A stretch of 64,000 nt of DNA. It comes from UBA830 sp002295635 (GTDB lineage Bacteria > Pseudomonadota > Alphaproteobacteria > MPNO01 > UBA830). A program made the position numbers and the translations under genes. The stretch covers positions 62,001-126,000 of the forward strand of contig DBHK01000003.1 in the NCBI GenBank assembly GCA_002295635.1, written 5' to 3'. Below are positions 35,657-43,519 of the stretch, piece by piece (the stretch's first letter is position 1; every line of letters starts with the position of its first letter). A model generated the notes under the pieces. It did no database searches. It was given only the letters and a program-made list of their open reading frames with translations, and had not been told where the DNA came from.

Positions 35657-36274
35657 ATGTCTATACCGTACCGGGAGGCGTTCCAATTCTTAGCCGATCA
35701 ATGGACCGACGAACTAGTCGTTACATCTGCCGGAAATTCATCACAGATGTGGTGGGAGGTTACCCGAAACGCTGATCAGGTCTTTTATCTAGATGCATCA
35801 ATGAGTCTGTCGACACTGTTTGCGTCTGGAATCGCCTATGGTTTGCCGCAGGCCCAGGTGTGGGCATTTATGGGCGACGGCGCATTTGCCATGAATCCGG
35901 GGATGCTGATGGTCGAACACGATCTCGATTTGCCCAATCTGACCCACATCCTGTTATCGAACCGGGTCTATGGTGGTACATCAGATCTAGATCTGCCGAA
36001 CAAGTTTTATAATGACTATATCGGTATGGCTAAATCCATGGGTCTAGAGAATATCTGGTCCTTCGAGAGTCAGGAAGAGCTTGAAGGCGGCTTTGATGCC
36101 GCGTTTCGCCGCAATGCGACGGGCCACCGCTTCGTTGTGCTGGAATTGGATCCGTTTACGCCCGAGGACTACAATATCGAGGAACCGCCGATGGACGGGC
36201 CAGAGATAAAATTTCGATTTGGACGTCACATTGAGAAGACTTACGGTGTAAGAATATTTACAGGGCAGTTCTGA
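35657..36274 (+). CDS. TPP-dependent decarboxylase, PP-domain subunit, ComE-like
   Basis: A 205 aa pyrophosphate-binding half of a two-subunit TPP enzyme. The TPP motif begins MGDGAFAMNPGML and ends about 30 residues later at LLSNRVYGGTS (GDG-x-N pattern). VWAFMGDG is preceded by MSLSTLFASGIAYGLPQ, as in ComE and phosphonopyruvate decarboxylase C-halves. It follows the alpha subunit by 3 bp and closes the cupin-monooxygenase-TPP run. The substrate 2-oxoacid is unknown. A sulfopyruvate role would need coenzyme M or sulfonate genes nearby, and none are seen. Confidence 0.82.
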   Translation: MSIPYREAFQFLADQWTDELVVTSAGNSSQMWWEVTRNADQVFYLDASMSLSTLFASGIAYGLPQAQVWAFMGDGAFAMNPGMLMVEHDLDLPNLTHILLSNRVYGGTSDLDLPNKFYNDYIGMAKSMGLENIWSFESQEELEGGFDAAFRRNATGHRFVVLELDPFTPEDYNIEEPPMDGPEIKFRFGRHIEKTYGVRIFTGQF

Positions 36275-36289
36275 TATCCGTATTTTACT

Positions 36290-36655
36290 TTAACGTAGCG
36301 TATCTATTAGATCGAACGATCGCTTATGTGCCTGCCTGGCCGAAACCCGTGAAAACAGCTCTGGCCGGTGATTGTTGCCGAAGGCGTAGGCCTTTTTCGC
36401 GCTGTTCCGGAATCCGGTAATTGGCAACGAAACCCGGCTTAATCCGCCAGACCATATCCGGCGAGATCACTTGGCAGCCGCATCCTGTAAACCAATCTGC
36501 AATCTCTTCAATCCAGTCAGTTATACCGAAGATTTCATGCAACATCAAAACATCAGGGCTAGGTTTTGCTGGTGAAGGCGACACATGAGCTCCAAATTCA
36601 CCGCTACCGTCTGTTACGGTAATATAAATTCTTCGTCCGATTATAATTTTCCTAG
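36290..36655 (-). pseudogene. Decayed dienelactone hydrolase fragment
   Basis: Minus-strand sequence resembles the N-terminal third of dienelactone hydrolase: RRIYITVTDGSGEFGAHVS, then VLMLHEIFGITDW, EEIADWFTGCGCQV, ISPDMVWRIKPGF. The family has IxxDGxxFxAY, EIFG and APDLFWRxxPG in the same order. No start codon precedes the similarity; it runs back into the bioA 3' end. Around 36390-36400 a run of A's appears to mark a frameshift into KAYAFGNNHRPELFSRVS and a stop at 36290-36292. The catalytic Cys and Asp/His regions are gone. Interpreted as a pseudogene; a short GTG-started frame (36324-36584) exists but is unlikely to be functional. Confidence 0.65.
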
Positions 36656-37914
36656 CCGTGAAAACGCTGAGCCCAGCGCGGCAGAATTTCCACCATCGCG
36701 CCAGAAATTAACGACAATTCGGATGCGGTAATAGAGAAGGGGGGCATAGTGTATATCACCTTGCCAAACGGACGTAGCCAGATACCGGTTTCGACGAATT
36801 GCGTTTTTAGCCAGTCAAGGTCGTACATGTTTTTTACTTCGATTGCTCCGATCGCTCCTTTGACGCGCACATCGGTAACATTAGGAAGATCCTCAAGTGG
36901 CGCAAGCTCGCGCATAAGCTGTGTCTCAATCGCAGAAATCCGCGACAGGTATTGTTCAGTCTCGAAGAGGTCAAGGGAGGCATTTGCAGCGGCGCAGGCT
37001 AATGGCGTTGCCATATAGGTCGGTCCGTGCATTAAGGCCGCCTCGGCATTTTCGGACAGGAATGCCTCAAAAACATCGGCAGTTGCCACCGTGGCGGCGA
37101 GATTAATAGCGCCGCCGGTCAAGGCCTTTCCGAGGCAGATAATGTCGGGGGCAATATTTGCTTGTGTATGAGCGAACATAGTACCGACGCGGCAGAAATT
37201 GACGGCAATCTCGTCGCATATCAATAGTGCGCCAGCATCGTGCGTTGAATCGGCAATAAACTTTAAGACTTCTGGTTTATGGATTTTCATACCCCCGGCA
37301 CACTGCACTAGCGGCTCGACTATCACGGCCGCAATTTCGTCTCTGTGGATGTCTAGCAGGCGGCGGAACTCGGCGGTGCTGTTCTCGTCTCTAGGTATAG
37401 GTGCGATTATCTGCTCCGGTAGGTAGCCTTTGAAAAGCGAATGCATTCCCTCGTCTGGATCGGTAACCGACATAGCTGCCATAGTGTCGCCGTGATATCC
37501 GTCACGGAAGCTGAGGAAACGCGTTCGCCCTGAAGCGCTGCAGTTCAAATTGTACTGAACCGCAATTTTCATAGCGACCTCGACTGCGACGGAACCAGAA
37601 TCGGCGAAGAAGACACGGTTCAACGGTCCTGGCAGGATCGACGTTAAACGTGCTGCCAGTCGTTCTGCTGGCTCGTGAACCAGCCCGCCGAACATTACAT
37701 GAGGCATATTCTTTAGCTGTTTCTCCATCGCCATCACGATATGTGGATGGTTATAACCGTGACACGCTGTCCACCAAGATGATACCGCATCGATCAGCTC
37801 ACGTCCGTCATCCAGTATGATGCGCGTGCCGACTGTCCGTGCCGCCCTTAGAGGTGCTGCGACAGTTTGCATCTGACTATAGGGTAGCCAAAGATGAGGA
37901 ATTGGAGTGGTCAT
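36652..37914 (-). CDS. bioA: Adenosylmethionine-8-amino-7-oxononanoate aminotransferase
   Basis: PLP-dependent aminotransferase making 7,8-diaminopelargonate from KAPA, third step of biotin ring assembly; 420 aa. WWTACHGYNHPHI is near 48-60, FADSGSVAVEVAMKIAVQY near 103-121, FRDGYHGDTMAAM near 136-148 and DEIAVNFCRVG near 234-244. The Schiff-base Lys is K263 in ICLGKALTGG. The segment DEIAVNF differs slightly from the usual DEIATGF. It lies 23 bp downstream of bioB on the same strand. Its 3' end touches the dienelactone-hydrolase remnant. Confidence 0.96.
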   Translation of the reverse strand: MTTPIPHLWLPYSQMQTVAAPLRAARTVGTRIILDDGRELIDAVSSWWTACHGYNHPHIVMAMEKQLKNMPHVMFGGLVHEPAERLAARLTSILPGPLNRVFFADSGSVAVEVAMKIAVQYNLNCSASGRTRFLSFRDGYHGDTMAAMSVTDPDEGMHSLFKGYLPEQIIAPIPRDENSTAEFRRLLDIHRDEIAAVIVEPLVQCAGGMKIHKPEVLKFIADSTHDAGALLICDEIAVNFCRVGTMFAHTQANIAPDIICLGKALTGGAINLAATVATADVFEAFLSENAEAALMHGPTYMATPLACAAANASLDLFETEQYLSRISAIETQLMRELAPLEDLPNVTDVRVKGAIGAIEVKNMYDLDWLKTQFVETGIWLRPFGKVIYTMPPFSITASELSLISGAMVEILPRWAQRFHG

Positions 37915-37937
37915 CGGTGTCGACCCACGTGCGGATT

Positions 37938-38927
37938 TTACTCCGCTGCCTGAGCGTCAGTGGGCATTGGCCGGACGCCAAGCTTCTCGAAAAGTGCCTG
38001 GTCGGTGTACTGAGCCGGGTTTCCCGTGGTCAGAAGAGTGTCGCCGTAGAAGATCGAGTTTGCGCCGGCGAGGAAACATAGCGCCTGGGTAGCGCCATCC
38101 ATTTCCAACCGACCAGCGGACAGCCGAACCATCGATTTCGGCATTACGATACGGGCAGTAGCGATTGCCCGTACTAGCTCCAACGGATCGAGTGGCTCAA
38201 TGTCCGCTAGCGGCGTACCTGGGACCGCCACAAGCATGTTCAACGGAACACTCTCCGGATGTTCAGTTAGGTTAGCAAGAGACTGCAGCATATCAGCTCG
38301 GTCATCTCTGGTTTCGCCCATACCCACTATACCGCCACAGCAGACGTTGATACCCGCATCACGGACACGAGCGAGTGTATCGAGCCGATCATTGAAAGAG
38401 CGGGTAGAGATAACATTGCTGTAGAATGATTCTGACGTGTCTATGTTGTGATTGTAATAATCTAGACCTGCCTCCTTGAGGCGCTTGGCTTGGCCATCTT
38501 CGAGCATGCCGAGCGTAACACAACTCTCGAGACCCAATGATTTAACCTCGCTGATCATTTCGCAAACAGTGTCCATGTCTCGATCCTTCGGACCCCGCCA
38601 AGCCGCCCCCATGCAGAACCGTGTAGCACCGGAGTCCTTCGCTCGCAGGGCAGCGGCGCGTACCGCTTCCAGGGACAGCAGCTTTTCGGCACCGACATCC
38701 GCTTTATTATGGGCGCTCTGTGAGCAGTAGGCGCAGTCTTCCGGGCATCCGCCAGTCTTGATACTCAGCAAAGTTGAAACTTGTACCTCGTTGGCATCGA
38801 AATGTCCGCGATGAACGGTTTGCGCAGCATACACAAGATCGTTTAGGGGGGCAGAGATTAGTGCGCGAACTTCAGTAGTGGTCCAGTCGTGGCGCATCTC
38901 TTTATAAGAATCGGATAAAATCATCAT
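37938..38927 (-). CDS. bioB: Biotin synthase
   Basis: Radical-SAM enzyme inserting sulfur into dethiobiotin, last step of biotin synthesis; about 329 aa. The cluster motif CPEDCAYCSQS is present, followed by EKLLSLEAVRAAALRAKDSG, CMGAAWRGPKDRD, NHNIDTSESFY, CCGGIVGMGET and FLAGANSIFYGDTLLTT. All are hallmark segments. The start is the ATG at 38925-38927 (MMILSDSYK); the open frame further upstream is not used. It is divergent from bioF with only 47 bp between start codons, so both promoters share that short region. bioA follows in the same unit. Confidence 0.97.
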   Translation of the reverse strand: MMILSDSYKEMRHDWTTTEVRALISAPLNDLVYAAQTVHRGHFDANEVQVSTLLSIKTGGCPEDCAYCSQSAHNKADVGAEKLLSLEAVRAAALRAKDSGATRFCMGAAWRGPKDRDMDTVCEMISEVKSLGLESCVTLGMLEDGQAKRLKEAGLDYYNHNIDTSESFYSNVISTRSFNDRLDTLARVRDAGINVCCGGIVGMGETRDDRADMLQSLANLTEHPESVPLNMLVAVPGTPLADIEPLDPLELVRAIATARIVMPKSMVRLSAGRLEMDGATQALCFLAGANSIFYGDTLLTTGNPAQYTDQALFEKLGVRPMPTDAQAAE

Positions 38928-38974
38928 GTCCGCTATACTAAGGCCGGTAAAAGACACGACAAGCAGGATTCCGC

Positions 38975-40162
38975 ATGTCCAACGAATCGCTGGACAAGTT
39001 CGCGAAATTGAAACTCGATCGCCTGATGACAAGTGGATTGCACCGGTCTCTGATCGCGACGCAACGTACTGACTCCGTGCGTCTTCGGCGCGGCGGGCGC
39101 GATCTCATATCGTTCTGCTGTAACGATTACCTAGGACTGTCTCATCATCCTAAGGTCAAGGATGCTGCGGCTGCCGCAATCGCAGGTTATGGCGCTGGAG
39201 CCGGGGCATCGCGGTTGATTACCGGGAACCACCCACTTTACGCGGTACTCGAACATAAACTCGCAGCCCTGAAGGGTACGGAGGCAGCTTGTGTGTTCGG
39301 CAGCGGCTACATGGCCAATGCGGGCATTCTGCCGGCTCTCGCGGGTGTTGGCGATTTGATCTTAGCCGATGAATTGGGGCATGCTTCGATAAATATGGGC
39401 GCGCGAGCCGCGAGGGCAAAATTTTTGACGTTCCGGCATAATGATGTGCATGATCTCGCAGATGTTTTAACACGTGAAAGAGCCTCTGCTGGAACGTGTC
39501 TAGTGGTCACAGAAGGGGTTTTCAGCATGGATGGCGACCGTGCTCCACTCGACATTTTGGCCGGGGTGTGCGCTGACCACGACGCGTGGCTGATGATGGA
39601 CGATGCTCACGGCTTCGGTGTGTTGGGTGGCGGACGCGGTAGTGCTTTCGAATTCGACCCAATACCCGAAATTCCACTGCAGATGGGAACACTGTCCAAA
39701 GCAGTTGGCGTTTACGGAGCGTTTCTTTGTGCCAGTTCGCCGGTGATCGAGTTGATGAAAAATCGGGCGCGCAGTCTAATATATACTACTGGCTTACCCC
39801 CCCCAGTTATAGCCGCTGCCATCGAGGCCGTAGACATCATTGAAACGGATCCGTGCCGCGTCGCTCGGCCGCTCTCCCTGGCGCGAGAGTTCTGTAATGG
39901 CGTCGGGCTAGAGGCGCCGGAAAGCCCAGTCGTGCCTATAATTTTCGGTACGGATTCAGCGGCGCTTGAAGCATCCCTCGCGTTAGAAATGGAGGGTTTT
40001 CTGGTCGCCCCGATCCGGCCGCCAACCGTACCCGCCGGAACGTCGCGCCTGAGGTTTACGTTCACGGCCGAACATAGCGAGGCGCAGGTCACGGCACTTG
40101 CGGCGGCTGTGAACTCACTTAAACTTGATTACGGAAACCCATTTCCAATGGCCGATGGCTGA
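38975..40162 (+). CDS. bioF: 8-amino-7-oxononanoate synthase
   Basis: PLP enzyme condensing pimeloyl-thioester and alanine to KAPA; 395 aa. FCCNDYLGLSHHPKVKDA, GAGASRLITGNHPLYAVLE, GYMANAGILPAL, MMDDAHGFGVLGGG and the Lys-containing MGTLSKAVGVYGAF are canonical. AGGA lies before the ATG. It overlaps the start of bioD by 8 bp. It heads the rightward bioFD unit facing bioBA. Confidence 0.96.
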   Translation: MSNESLDKFAKLKLDRLMTSGLHRSLIATQRTDSVRLRRGGRDLISFCCNDYLGLSHHPKVKDAAAAAIAGYGAGAGASRLITGNHPLYAVLEHKLAALKGTEAACVFGSGYMANAGILPALAGVGDLILADELGHASINMGARAARAKFLTFRHNDVHDLADVLTRERASAGTCLVVTEGVFSMDGDRAPLDILAGVCADHDAWLMMDDAHGFGVLGGGRGSAFEFDPIPEIPLQMGTLSKAVGVYGAFLCASSPVIELMKNRARSLIYTTGLPPPVIAAAIEAVDIIETDPCRVARPLSLAREFCNGVGLEAPESPVVPIIFGTDSAALEASLALEMEGFLVAPIRPPTVPAGTSRLRFTFTAEHSEAQVTALAAAVNSLKLDYGNPFPMADG

Positions 40163-40811
40163 CATGACGGCGATTTTCGTAACCTCCTGCGGTACAGGCC
40201 GAGGCAAAACCTACGTGTGTGAAAAAATAATCCGCGACCATCGGGCTGCGGGAGAGGCAGTGCAGGTACTGAAACCTGTGATAAGCGGCTTTGATTTGGC
40301 TGCGGTGGATGAATGCGATACCGGCTTGTTGATTGCCGCCCTCGGCCAAGATCCGACGCAGGGTAACATCGACCGTGTCTCGCCTTGGCGCTACACCGCA
40401 CCGTTGTCACCGGACATGGCGGCGTTTTTGGAAAATCGTACTGTCCCGGTTGATGAGATTATCGCGTACTGCCGCGCTTCGATCGAACGAGCAGAGAGAG
40501 AAGGTCAACACCTGTTAATCGAAGGGGTGGGCGGGGTAATGGTGCCGCTTGATGATACCCGCACGATACGTGACCTAATTGCTTCTCTCGACATTCCCGT
40601 CATACTGGTGGTGGGCAGCTATCTTGGTAGCCTGAGCCATGCGCTCACTGCGCTAGAGGCGCTCCGAGCGAGAAATATCGTTATTGATCGTATCATCGTA
40701 AACGAAACCGAGGACAGCAACATCCAGCTTTCTGAGACACGGGATGTCTTGGCTAGGTTTGTCGGTGGTGTGGGGATTGAAACTATTAACTTTAGCCCAC
40801 CACCGCCGTGA
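40155..40811 (+). CDS. bioD: Dethiobiotin synthetase
   Basis: ATP-dependent carboxylation of diaminopelargonate to dethiobiotin; about 218 aa. The P-loop is FVTSCGTGRGKTYVCE, a variant of the usual GTDTxVGKT. VLKPVISGFD follows with the substrate Lys, then SPWRYTAPLSPDMAA, LIEGVGGVMVPLDD and VILVVGSYLGSLSHAL. The start is ATG 40155 (MADMTAIF), inside the bioF end; ATG 40164 would give a start immediately before the first strand. The 3' end overlaps the convergent methyltransferase gene by 20 bp. Confidence 0.92.
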   Translation: MADMTAIFVTSCGTGRGKTYVCEKIIRDHRAAGEAVQVLKPVISGFDLAAVDECDTGLLIAALGQDPTQGNIDRVSPWRYTAPLSPDMAAFLENRTVPVDEIIAYCRASIERAEREGQHLLIEGVGGVMVPLDDTRTIRDLIASLDIPVILVVGSYLGSLSHALTALEALRARNIVIDRIIVNETEDSNIQLSETRDVLARFVGGVGIETINFSPPPP

Positions 40812-41640
40812 CTATCCAACAGGCGCCGGCAAGCCGGACGACACCGTCGTCGCCGGTGTTTTCTTCCAGCACTCTATTTACGGCGTTAATTGCTCTCAAG
40901 CGTTGGTCGTATGAGGCTTTTCCTAACGGTGCCGAAAGCGGGCCCATTTCCGTAACAAAGGCATACGCGTCTTCCAAGGTGCGCCCCAGCGGCACTTGAA
41001 AATCCAGCGGGGTTAATTCGATATTCTGCCATCCCGAACCGGACAGTACGCGCCGAACGCGGGCTGGATCACCAAAAGAGAATGGGCCCGCTTCTTCCTG
41101 TCCTGGACGCGGTGGCATTTCAAGGAAAGGTTTTGCGGCAGCCACTGGTTCCATCGCCCAAAGATTTTCTCTGGGGTGGCGCCATACGCCGAGGGCTAAA
41201 CGTCCGCCTTTATCCAGTGTCGGTCCGAGCCTAGCGAAAACCGCCGCGGGGTTGCTGAAGAACATCGCCCCTAGCCGAGAAACCAGTTTGTCGAATGATC
41301 TATCAGCGAAGGGATAGACTGCCGCGTCACCCAGCACTAAAGAGACGTTAGATAGATCGACGGTGTCTAATCTCTCTTGAGCACGCTGGATCATCGGTCT
41401 GGAAACATCTATCCCCATCACCATGCCAGTGTTTGTGACGAGATCTGCCAAAGCTAGGGTGGTTCCACCATTGCCGCAACCCAAGTCGAGCACGCGGTTG
41501 CCGGCTCGGATCTGCGCCGCTTCCAGCACTGCTTCGGTAATGGAAGAAAACATGATATCCACCGTGTCAGCATATCTTGCCCATGCGAGCCCGTGGTCGC
41601 TATTCCAGAATTCAATCTGGCCTGTGTTTTCTTCAGTCAT
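40792..41640 (-). CDS. Class I SAM-dependent methyltransferase
   Basis: A 282 aa protein with the SAM-binding motif NRVLDLGCGNGGTTLALADL. MGIDVSRPMIQRAQERL and LVLGDAAVYPFADRSFDKLV follow (UbiE/Coq5-like class I fold). The start is MTEENTGQ at 41638-41640, with weak GAGG upstream; an extension to 41730 looks non-conserved. It is adjacent to the biotin genes but convergent with bioD, and it lacks BioC-specific features I could identify, so a pimeloyl role is not supported. The substrate is unknown. A bidirectional terminator lies about 135 bp to its 5' side. Confidence 0.85.
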   Translation of the reverse strand: MTEENTGQIEFWNSDHGLAWARYADTVDIMFSSITEAVLEAAQIRAGNRVLDLGCGNGGTTLALADLVTNTGMVMGIDVSRPMIQRAQERLDTVDLSNVSLVLGDAAVYPFADRSFDKLVSRLGAMFFSNPAAVFARLGPTLDKGGRLALGVWRHPRENLWAMEPVAAAKPFLEMPPRPGQEEAGPFSFGDPARVRRVLSGSGWQNIELTPLDFQVPLGRTLEDAYAFVTEMGPLSAPLGKASYDQRLRAINAVNRVLEENTGDDGVVRLAGACWIVTAVVG

Positions 41641-41775
41641 CGGAGCCTCGGTAGGCTGATAAAATTTTGGATGACAACCGAATTTTATATTGGATGCGGT
41701 CCAAGTTATTGTCCTAGCGTGGAAAATCACTTCTGATAACCATGAGGGAACAATGGTAGTCTGAAAAAGTTCAAT

Positions 41776-41804
41776 AAAAAAGGCCGCGATATGCAGCCTT
41801 TTTT
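41776..41804 (-). terminator. Rho-independent terminator after rpsU
   Basis: AAAAAAGGC at 41776-41784 pairs with GCCTTTTTT at 41796-41804, with an inner GC/GC pair and a mismatch, around the loop GATAT. Read on the minus strand it ends in a T run about 20 bp after the rpsU stop. It is also symmetrical enough to work in both directions. Confidence 0.8.
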
Positions 41805-41825
41805 AATCTTTCTTTTAAAGTAGCG

Positions 41826-42029
41826 TCAGAAGCCCTCGCGCTCCAGCCTTTTGCGTTCAAGCTTGCGGGCGCGCCGAATAGCTTCAGCCTTTTCTCGGGC
41901 GCGGCGTTCCGACGGCTTTTCATAAGACCGGCGCATTTTCATCTCCCGAAAAATGCCTTCGCGCTGCATTTTTTTCTTCAGAGCGCGCAGCGCCTGATCT
42001 ACATCGTTGTCTCTTACAGATACTTCCAC
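41826..42029 (-). CDS. rpsU: 30S ribosomal protein S21
   Basis: Small basic ribosomal protein of 67 aa binding near the anti-Shine-Dalgarno end of 16S rRNA. The sequence MEVSVRDNDVDQALRALKKK, followed by EGIFREMKMRRSYEKPSERR and an Arg/Lys-rich tail, is diagnostic. The start is GTG at 42027-42029, with CTGGAG about 11 nt upstream. A perfect 9-bp hairpin (42113-42135, GAAACGCCG/CGGCGTTTC) sits about 85 nt upstream in the leader or promoter region, and a terminator follows the gene, so it is a single-gene unit. Confidence 0.97.
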   Translation of the reverse strand: MEVSVRDNDVDQALRALKKKMQREGIFREMKMRRSYEKPSERRAREKAEAIRRARKLERKRLEREGF

Positions 42030-42112
42030 GGTTACATCATCTCCAGTCGGATCGCATATGGCCCTCTACGGACCGGGTTTGTACGCCTATAGGGGTAAGG
42101 ATTACCACTCCA

Positions 42113-42135
42113 GAAACGCCGAAAACCGGCGTTTC
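42113..42135 (-). promoter_or_regulatory. Hairpin in the rpsU upstream region
   Basis: GAAACGCCG at 42113-42121 and CGGCGTTTC at 42127-42135 form a 9-bp perfect stem with a 5-base loop. There is no T run after it in the rpsU direction. It could be a leader structure of rpsU or an operator; the 231-bp region to def contains no gene. Confidence 0.4.
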
Positions 42136-42260
42136 CACCGGTTAGTACACAATTTATAGCATAAATACGACTTGATTTTAAAGTCCCTAGCAGCAATCTC
42201 CTTACTTAGGTGGTATACATAATAAATAAACCTTTACATTTGTTAGGATAGCACCTTCGG

Positions 42261-42842
42261 ATGACTCTACTTAAAATTGCCCGTATGGGGCACCCGGTTC
42301 TTCTACAGGTGGCAAACGAGATCCAAGATCCTACTTCTCAGGAAGTCGGGAGTCTCCTCCAAGATATGGTCGAAACCATGGAAGATGCGGTGGGGGTAGG
42401 GCTCGCGGCACCGCAGGTCTATGAGGGTAAACGCGCGATCATTTTTAAATCGCCTCGTGAACGAGGAGACGAAGAGGGCTCTAAAACAGATTTTTCTGAG
42501 CTCACGGCGCTGATAAATCCGGAGTTTGAGCCTGCGAGCGACGAACTTGCGATGGGTTGGGAGGGATGTTTGTCAATCCCAGGTATTACAGGGGTAGTCC
42601 CGCGCTATTCCCACATCATTTATCGTGGATATTTGGCTAGTGGACAGCCTATTGAGCGGGAAGCAACGAATTTTCATGCACGCGTCGTACAACATGAAAT
42701 TGACCATCTCGACGGCGTTCTTTTCCCTATGCGGATGACCGATCTTTCGTTGCTAAGCTTTAACGAAGAGCTTAAGAAGTTTATGGAGAACACCTCGGTT
42801 CAAGACGCAGTAAATTCGAATGATAACAGACCTGAAATATGA
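42261..42842 (+). CDS. def: Peptide deformylase
   Basis: Metal-dependent removal of the formyl group from nascent proteins; 193 aa. The three family motifs are GVGLAAPQ at 45-52, EGCLS at 101-105 with the metal-ligand Cys103, and HEIDH at 145-149. Typical length for a class I enzyme. The stop overlaps the COQ9 gene start by 4 bp (ATGA). No fmt gene follows, unlike the common def-fmt pairing, so this may be a second deformylase in the genome. Confidence 0.96.
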   Translation: MTLLKIARMGHPVLLQVANEIQDPTSQEVGSLLQDMVETMEDAVGVGLAAPQVYEGKRAIIFKSPRERGDEEGSKTDFSELTALINPEFEPASDELAMGWEGCLSIPGITGVVPRYSHIIYRGYLASGQPIEREATNFHARVVQHEIDHLDGVLFPMRMTDLSLLSFNEELKKFMENTSVQDAVNSNDNRPEI

Positions 42843-43519
42843 CAGATAGCGGGGTCCCGATCCGAGACGCGCTTATCAAAAGTGCCTTGATGCATATTCC
42901 ATTCGACGGATGGTCAATCACGGCCCTTAAGTCCGGCGCGCGCGATATTGGCCTCAATGCAGAAATTGTAGAAAGCGTATTCCCTAGGGGGGTTTCCGAC
43001 GCGATCCAGTATTTTTCCCAACAGACAGACCGGTTTATGGTAAAGTCGATGGAGGATTTAGATCTTGAAGCCCTCCGCGTTCACGAGCGTGTCGGTAGGG
43101 CTGTGGAAAATCGGCTCATTTATCTTGAACCTTATCGGGAATCGGTTCTTCGCGGACTAACTTGGCTCTCAATGCCTCATAACTCGGTGCTTGGCGCCCA
43201 ATTGCTATACCGGACGGTGGACGAAATCTGGTACGCAGTCGGCGACCGGTCGGCCGATTTTTCGTTCTATACGAAACGCGGACTTCTGGCTGGTGTACTG
43301 AGTTCTACGAGTCTGTTCTGGCTCAACGACCACAGCGAAGACGGGTTAGAGACTCGAGCTTTTCTATACCGGCGGCTCGCTGATGTAATGAGGTTACACG
43401 AAGTCTCCAAGAGAGTCAGAATTTCGCGCGATAGCGTATTAGGGTCATTTTCTATCTTTAAAAATGTGATTGAAAAACGCTACGCCAAGCAAGATATCGG
43501 GGATAGCCGCGTGACGTGA
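42839..43519 (+). CDS. COQ9-family protein
   Basis: A 226 aa TetR-fold lipid-binding protein of ubiquinone biosynthesis, partner of COQ7-type hydroxylases in mitochondria and alphaproteobacteria. RDALIKSALMHIPFDGWS at the N terminus and the C-terminal part NHSVLGAQL-like NSVLGAQLLYRTVDEIWYA, GDRSADFSFYTKRGLLAGV and STSLFWLND are characteristic. It is translationally coupled to def. Its last 40 bp overlap the convergent purK 3' end. The family is alphaproteobacterial and mitochondrial, supporting the placement. Confidence 0.9.
   Translation: MTDSGVPIRDALIKSALMHIPFDGWSITALKSGARDIGLNAEIVESVFPRGVSDAIQYFSQQTDRFMVKSMEDLDLEALRVHERVGRAVENRLIYLEPYRESVLRGLTWLSMPHNSVLGAQLLYRTVDEIWYAVGDRSADFSFYTKRGLLAGVLSSTSLFWLNDHSEDGLETRAFLYRRLADVMRLHEVSKRVRISRDSVLGSFSIFKNVIEKRYAKQDIGDSRVT

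Noticed and set aside
40792..41640. BioC malonyl-ACP methyltransferase
   Set aside because: It is adjacent to the biotin genes but convergent with bioD, and the sequence is a generic class I methyltransferase without BioC-specific features I can identify.
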